Shown here in pieces: positions 60,202 to 64,000 of a stretch of 64,000 nt of DNA (position 1 is the stretch's first letter; every line of letters begins with the position of its first letter). Source of the stretch: Bretschneidera sinensis (Eukaryota; Streptophyta; Magnoliopsida; Brassicales; Akaniaceae); assembly GCA_023935145.1 (NCBI GenBank), contig CM043700.1, forward strand, positions 35,586,620 through 35,650,619, written 5' to 3'. The notes beneath the pieces were generated by a model. That model ran no database searches, was not told the origin of the DNA, and saw nothing but the letters and a program-made list of their open reading frames with translations. Position numbers and translations under genes: made by a program.

Positions 60202-61473
60202 TGATAAGTACTTAAATATTCATATTTAAGCCCCTTAATTTACATTTGATAAGTTCATAGTTTGTGTTATTTCATTCTATTTTATTCCCTTTCTATGTTT
60301 TATGTGTTTTTCTAGGTTTTTAGAGAAAATAGAGCATTATGGAATTATCTGGCTTAAAGAGAAAATCTGGAATCTGCCTAGTGCGATCGAGTGCAACAGC
60401 ACTCAAGTGCCCAAGCTAAGGATCGAGCGCAAGAAGAAGACTCGAGTGCATCTGCGCTCGAGCGCACCAGTCTGTGATCGAGCGCACACATGCATTAGTG
60501 AATAGTAAAACGGTTGTTCCTATTTTGGAAATAAATGTAGGGTTTTGTTTTACGAGTTTTAGGGTTTCCAGATGTTCCTAAACTTTATAAATAGGCCTGT
60601 AAACACAAAAATATGGGGGATTCTAGGAGGAGATTTTGCAGAAGAATTGATGACTCTTCAAGGAAGCTCTTACGGGTTTATTCTTTCCCTTCTATTTTAC
60701 TTTATGAAGATGTTTAACATCAAACTCATGTGTAACGAATTTGCTAGTAGGGCTTGATTGAAACTCTGATTATATTTACTCAATAATTTAATATTGGCAC
60801 CTTTGTGATAGTTATTTTATGATGCTTAACTTGATTAATTCCTATTTTCTTGAATTCCTAATATATGTGTGCATGATCAACATATGCATGTGGTATGAAC
60901 TAGTTAATTAAATCGATTTGGATGGCCGAGTCCTGGGTTTAATAATAGTAACAAAAGAAATCCACGTTGGGTTCTTGAGTTAATCAACATGGGAAACCGG
61001 AAGTATATACCATGCCCTAAGTCTCATTTGTTGTCAATTTCCACAGATATTATGCTTTCTTAAGGAACAACATAGTATGCACCATGCTAAAGCCTTTAAG
61101 AAAGAAAAGAGTTAGGGTATACACCATGCCTAACTCGTTGCTTAGGGAAATCAATAGCTTAAGGAGAATACACCATGCCCTTAGGTTGACAACATTAGGT
61201 ATTCATAACGTGATTAAAGCATTGGCATATTGTTTTATTGTGGAAGCATGATTAGTGGTGGATTTCAAGTTCCTACACTTTTATCATTATCGAATCAAAC
61301 TCATTTATTATTTCTCTCGTTTTATATTACGAAATTAATTTTAAATCAAAATTTACCAATCCCCATGGGAATGATCTCGCACTTGCACACTATACTACTA
61401 TGTTGACCTTATGCATTTGCAAGTAAAATGTTCAATTATTTGCCTAATAATTTAGGTAACTTTTTGCACAACA
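60202..61473 (+). repeat. 5' LTR of the Athila-like element
   Basis: TGATAAGTAC to TTGCACAACA, about 1272 bp. The start is fixed by loss of D LTR homology, and the end by the primer-binding site seven bases later. It contains a CpG-rich palindromic cluster (60383-60490). The phrase ATACACCATGCCC recurs at about 61000-61180. The end has CCATGGGAATGATCTCGCAC, typical of the group. Open frames at 60302 and 60572 are LTR sequence. Confidence 0.85.
60383..60490. repeat. GATCGAGCGCA cluster with a perfect 14-bp palindrome
   Basis: Copies or near-copies of GATCGAGCGCA are at 60384-60395, 60421-60431, 60441-60450 and 60476-60486. TGCGCTCGAGCGCA at 60453-60466 equals its own complement. Related GATCGAGCG motifs recur in the leader at about 61652-61705. 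Confidence 0.85.
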
Positions 61474-61479
61474 AGTTTT

Positions 61480-61497
61480 TGGCTCCATTGCTGGGGA
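61480..61497 (+). other. Primer-binding site, tRNA-Asp type
   Basis: TGGCTCCATTGCTGGGGA matches the tRNA-Asp complement used by Athila-type elements except for three transition-type differences. Confidence 0.8.
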
Positions 61498-61699
61498 TTG
61501 TGTTAAATTATGCTTAAAATTATTTTCGTTAGTTTTATTATTCTATTTTATTTTATTTTTATCCAAAAAGAAATATAATTTATTTCTTCTTTTGGTTTTC
61601 TGTTTTTTTTTTTTTGTTTCAGATCTAAAAACAGAGAAGTTCTTAGAATTGCGATTGAGCGCCGACTTAGGTATGATCGAGCGAAGTTCTTGGAGCGAT

Positions 61700-63350
61700 C
61701 AAACGCAAGTTCAGAAGCTACCTGAACAACAGTACTGAAACTGTTGCACTAAAGAGTTTCAGCTGATTCATGCAAGGTCTTTGATCTAGGAATCCAACCA
61801 TCTTCCCACTCGATACAGAGATTGAGCAGACCATTTGACAAGGGCCTAGAGACAATGTTGAGAAGGAATAAGAAGAATTCGAAGGAGAGGTACCAATGGC
61901 GAAATAACTTGATAATCAACCGCCACCAGAGCAAAGACCCATGAAGCAATCCTTCATCCCACAGAACCTCAACCAGCCCTCATGCATTTCTTATCAACCG
62001 GAGGCAGAAGGCAATTATTACATATCTCCATAGATACTCAGTGCTTTGACTCACTTTAGGGGTACATCTACTGAGGATCCACACTTGCATTTTATAGAAT
62101 TCTTTGATCTCTGCAAGTTCCAGGACATCCGGGGCCTAGATTAAGAGGGAATCATGTTAATTCTTTTCTCTTTTTTATTAAAAGATAATGCTAGGTTGTG
62201 GTACAATTCATTACCTGTAGTTTCTATCCATACTTGAGAAGAGTTATCCAGTAGGTTCCTAAAGAAGTTTTCCCCAGCACAAAAGACAAGACAGATGAGG
62301 AAAGAGATTCAATCTTTCTAACAGAGGGATGATGACCTTTTCTTTGAAGCATGGGGACACTTCAATGAGCTGCTTCTCAAGTGTCCACATCAGAATCTAC
62401 CAAAAATGAGCTGGTACAAGCTTTCAATGAAGGTCTGAGTGACATGAATAAAGATATTCTTGATTCAAGTTGTAGAAGTGTGCTGATGGAAAAGAGCAGT
62501 GAAGAAGCTATGGAGCTTTTTAAGACATTAAGTGAGCACACCCAACAATTCTCATCTAGAAGAAAACCAGAAGTAATGAGCAAGGGTATGTATGAAGTGA
62601 CCTTAAATGGGTATGATTGTAAAAGCCATGATTACTCAAAATATACCACCTAGTCCACAAGCCACATAACTCCAGGTATGTGCTATATGTTTCATTTTGA
62701 TCATAATACTGAGACTTGTCCTTTGTATTCATCTGCAGATCAAGAACAAACAAACTATGTGGGACAGAACAATTATCCTCCCAAGAACAATCCATATGCT
62801 AATACCTATAATCTAGGGTGGCGAAACCACCCTAACTTCTCATGGAATAACAATCAGAATGCCCTGAACCTTCAAAGGCAGCAAAGGAACACCCAACAAG
62901 CAACCCAACCAGTTCAGGAGTCAAAGACGAGTGACCTTGAGAGTATTGTAAGGCAATTAGCAGCTCAACAACAACAACTAATAACTTCACAAGATCAATT
63001 TATGACAGATGAAAGGCAATTTTGAATTGAGCAAAGACAAACAAATGCAAAGCATGAGCAAGCTATTCAAAGACTGGAAGTCCAAGTGGGGTAATTAGCT
63101 AAGGAGCTAAGTGGAAGAAAGTGGGGTGAACTTCCAGCCCAAACACTACCTAATCTAGGAAGACATCAACAACTGAAGACCGTTACAACTCTCAGAAATG
63201 GTAAGATCATAGGAGCTGATGAGCCAACACAAACATATCCAGATAAAGCATCCACATCCAAGGTAAGTGAAACAGAGAAGGTGAATGCACCACCCTTCCC
63301 TCAAAGGTTAGTAAAGTTAAAGAAAGAAAATAAATTGCTTGATTTTTTGT
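61700..63350 (+). pseudogene. Athila-like gag remnant
   Basis: Capsid fragments in shifting frames: FRGTSTEDPHLHFIEFFDLC near 62045-62110, LKDNARLWYNSLP near 62180-62220, SRFLKKFSPAQKT near 62250, and EAWGHFNELLLKCPHQ near 62345. Then 62381-62653 is open (LVQAFNEGLS, EEAMELFKTLSEHTQQ). 62678-63025 has a degraded knuckle (CYMFHFDHNTETC), the NPYANTYNLGWRNHPNFSW motif and a Gln-rich coiled stretch. WGELPAQTLPN and TTLRNGK follow near 63120-63210. At least five stops. Confidence 0.85.
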
Positions 63351-64000
63351 AACATTAAGAAAAGTTGAGATTAACATTCCTTTATTAGATGTAATTCAAC
63401 AAATTCCTACATATGCTAAATTTTTGAAAGATTGTTGCACTAATAAAAGGAAGTTTCAAGAGCATGAAACAGTGGATTTAACTAAAGAGGTAAGTGTGTT
63501 ATTGTTAAAGAAACTACCACCAAAGTAAAAAGATCCTGGTAGTTTTACCATTCCTTGCAGGATAAGTGACCAGCTTTTTGAGCAGGCATTACTGGATCTT
63601 GGGGAGAGAGTTAATTTGCTACCATACACTGTATTCGAGACACTGGGTTTGGGGGAGCTTCAACCAACTTTCATCACCTTGCAATTGGTAGACATAAGCA
63701 TCAAAAGACCAAGAGGTATTCTTGAGGATGTCCTGGTAAAGGTAGGTGAATTTATTGCTGATTTTATTGTATTAGATATGAAATAATCTCTAATGCCATT
63801 ACCTTTGCCCATCATCTTAGGAAGACCCTTTATGAGAACTGCTGATACAAAAATTTGTGTGAAAAATGGTATTGTAAGTATGAAGGTAAATGGTGATAAG
63901 ATAGAATTCAAAATATTTCATGCATTGAAATTACCCAAGGATGATATGAAATATTTTAATGTATATATGATGCAAGGTGTTGTTGAACAAGCTTTTCAGG
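63351..64000 (+). pseudogene. Athila-like protease remnant, truncated by the window
   Basis: Reading from about 63360: VEINIPLLDVIQQIPTYAKF, then after a stop at about 63526 PGSFTIPCRISDQLFEQALL. The active-site region reads LLDLGERVNLLPY, the usual position of the retropepsin Asp (about 63595), with DLG in place of the DSG/DTG of active retropepsins. A TAA at 63783-63785 precedes LPIILGRPFMRTADTKI. The frame is open at the window end. Confidence 0.85.

Larger units (their letters stand above)
60202..64000 (+). mobile_element. Athila-like Ty3/gypsy element, 3' part beyond the window
   Basis: LTR (60202-61473), tRNA-Asp-type primer-binding site, leader, gag and protease appear in order; the sequence runs off the window end. 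The gag motifs NPYANTYNLGWRNHPNFSW and TTLRNGKII are hallmarks of Athila/Tat-type plant elements. Stops and frameshifts make this copy defective at least in gag and protease. It is inserted in the 5' LTR of D. The target duplication cannot be checked because the other end is not visible. Confidence 0.88.

Noticed and set aside
60302..60757. Two small open frames on the plus strand
   Set aside because: They lie wholly in the Athila-like LTR and encode its CpG-rich repeats.

Overview
This window is nuclear DNA of a flowering plant, almost certainly a eudicot. The evidence is AT-rich sequence with GT-AG introns, plant-only gene families (a PLS/DYW pentatricopeptide gene and a CID7-type PAM2-CUE-DUF1771-Smr gene), and a dense stack of plant retrotransposons and hAT elements. 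I cannot name the species. There is no operon, CRISPR array, prophage or rRNA gene, and I found no new multi-gene system. The interest lies in the nested transposon structure and a few unusual element architectures.

Layout. 1-8845: two degraded Ty1/copia elements of one family (A, then B with its own LTR). A is split by a solo LTR (2212-3487) with a perfect 5-bp target duplication. 8846-11502: unassigned sequence plus a probable LTR-like repeat. 11503-14526: an intact intronless DYW-type PPR gene on the minus strand, the best gene here. 15578-28097: a 5'-truncated LINE (minus strand) split by a complete but dead Ty3/gypsy chromovirus-like element (G1, 15773-26424). G1 itself carries two hAT-type insertions; one holds a fragment of a PPR gene. 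29182-34185: a five-coding-exon CID7-like gene (minus strand) with an intact reading frame, an 815-bp hAT element in its first coding intron and a predicted 5'UTR intron. 35286-39717: AT-rich intergenic DNA with simple repeats.

40084-64000 is a matryoshka of elements. A gypsy element E (LTR and gag) is interrupted by element D (minus strand, same family as G1). D is interrupted in its reverse transcriptase by a solo LTR (46205-47853) and, 7 bp away, by element C (47866-56449, minus strand, same family). C is interrupted by a hAT element (51255-52250). D's 5' LTR is interrupted by an Athila-like element (60202 to beyond the window end).

The two host genes act separately. The PPR protein should be an organelle RNA C-to-U editing factor. 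The CID7-like protein should bind poly(A)-binding protein through its PAM2 motif. All other coding sequence is retroelement gag/pol or transposon debris with stops, frameshifts or lost catalytic residues.

Most notable: G1 and C sit at different loci with different target duplications, yet share the same lesions in the gag zinc knuckle and the reverse transcriptase. This suggests a defective lineage moved in trans. Two hAT copies also share an internal tRNA-like (A-box/B-box) module.
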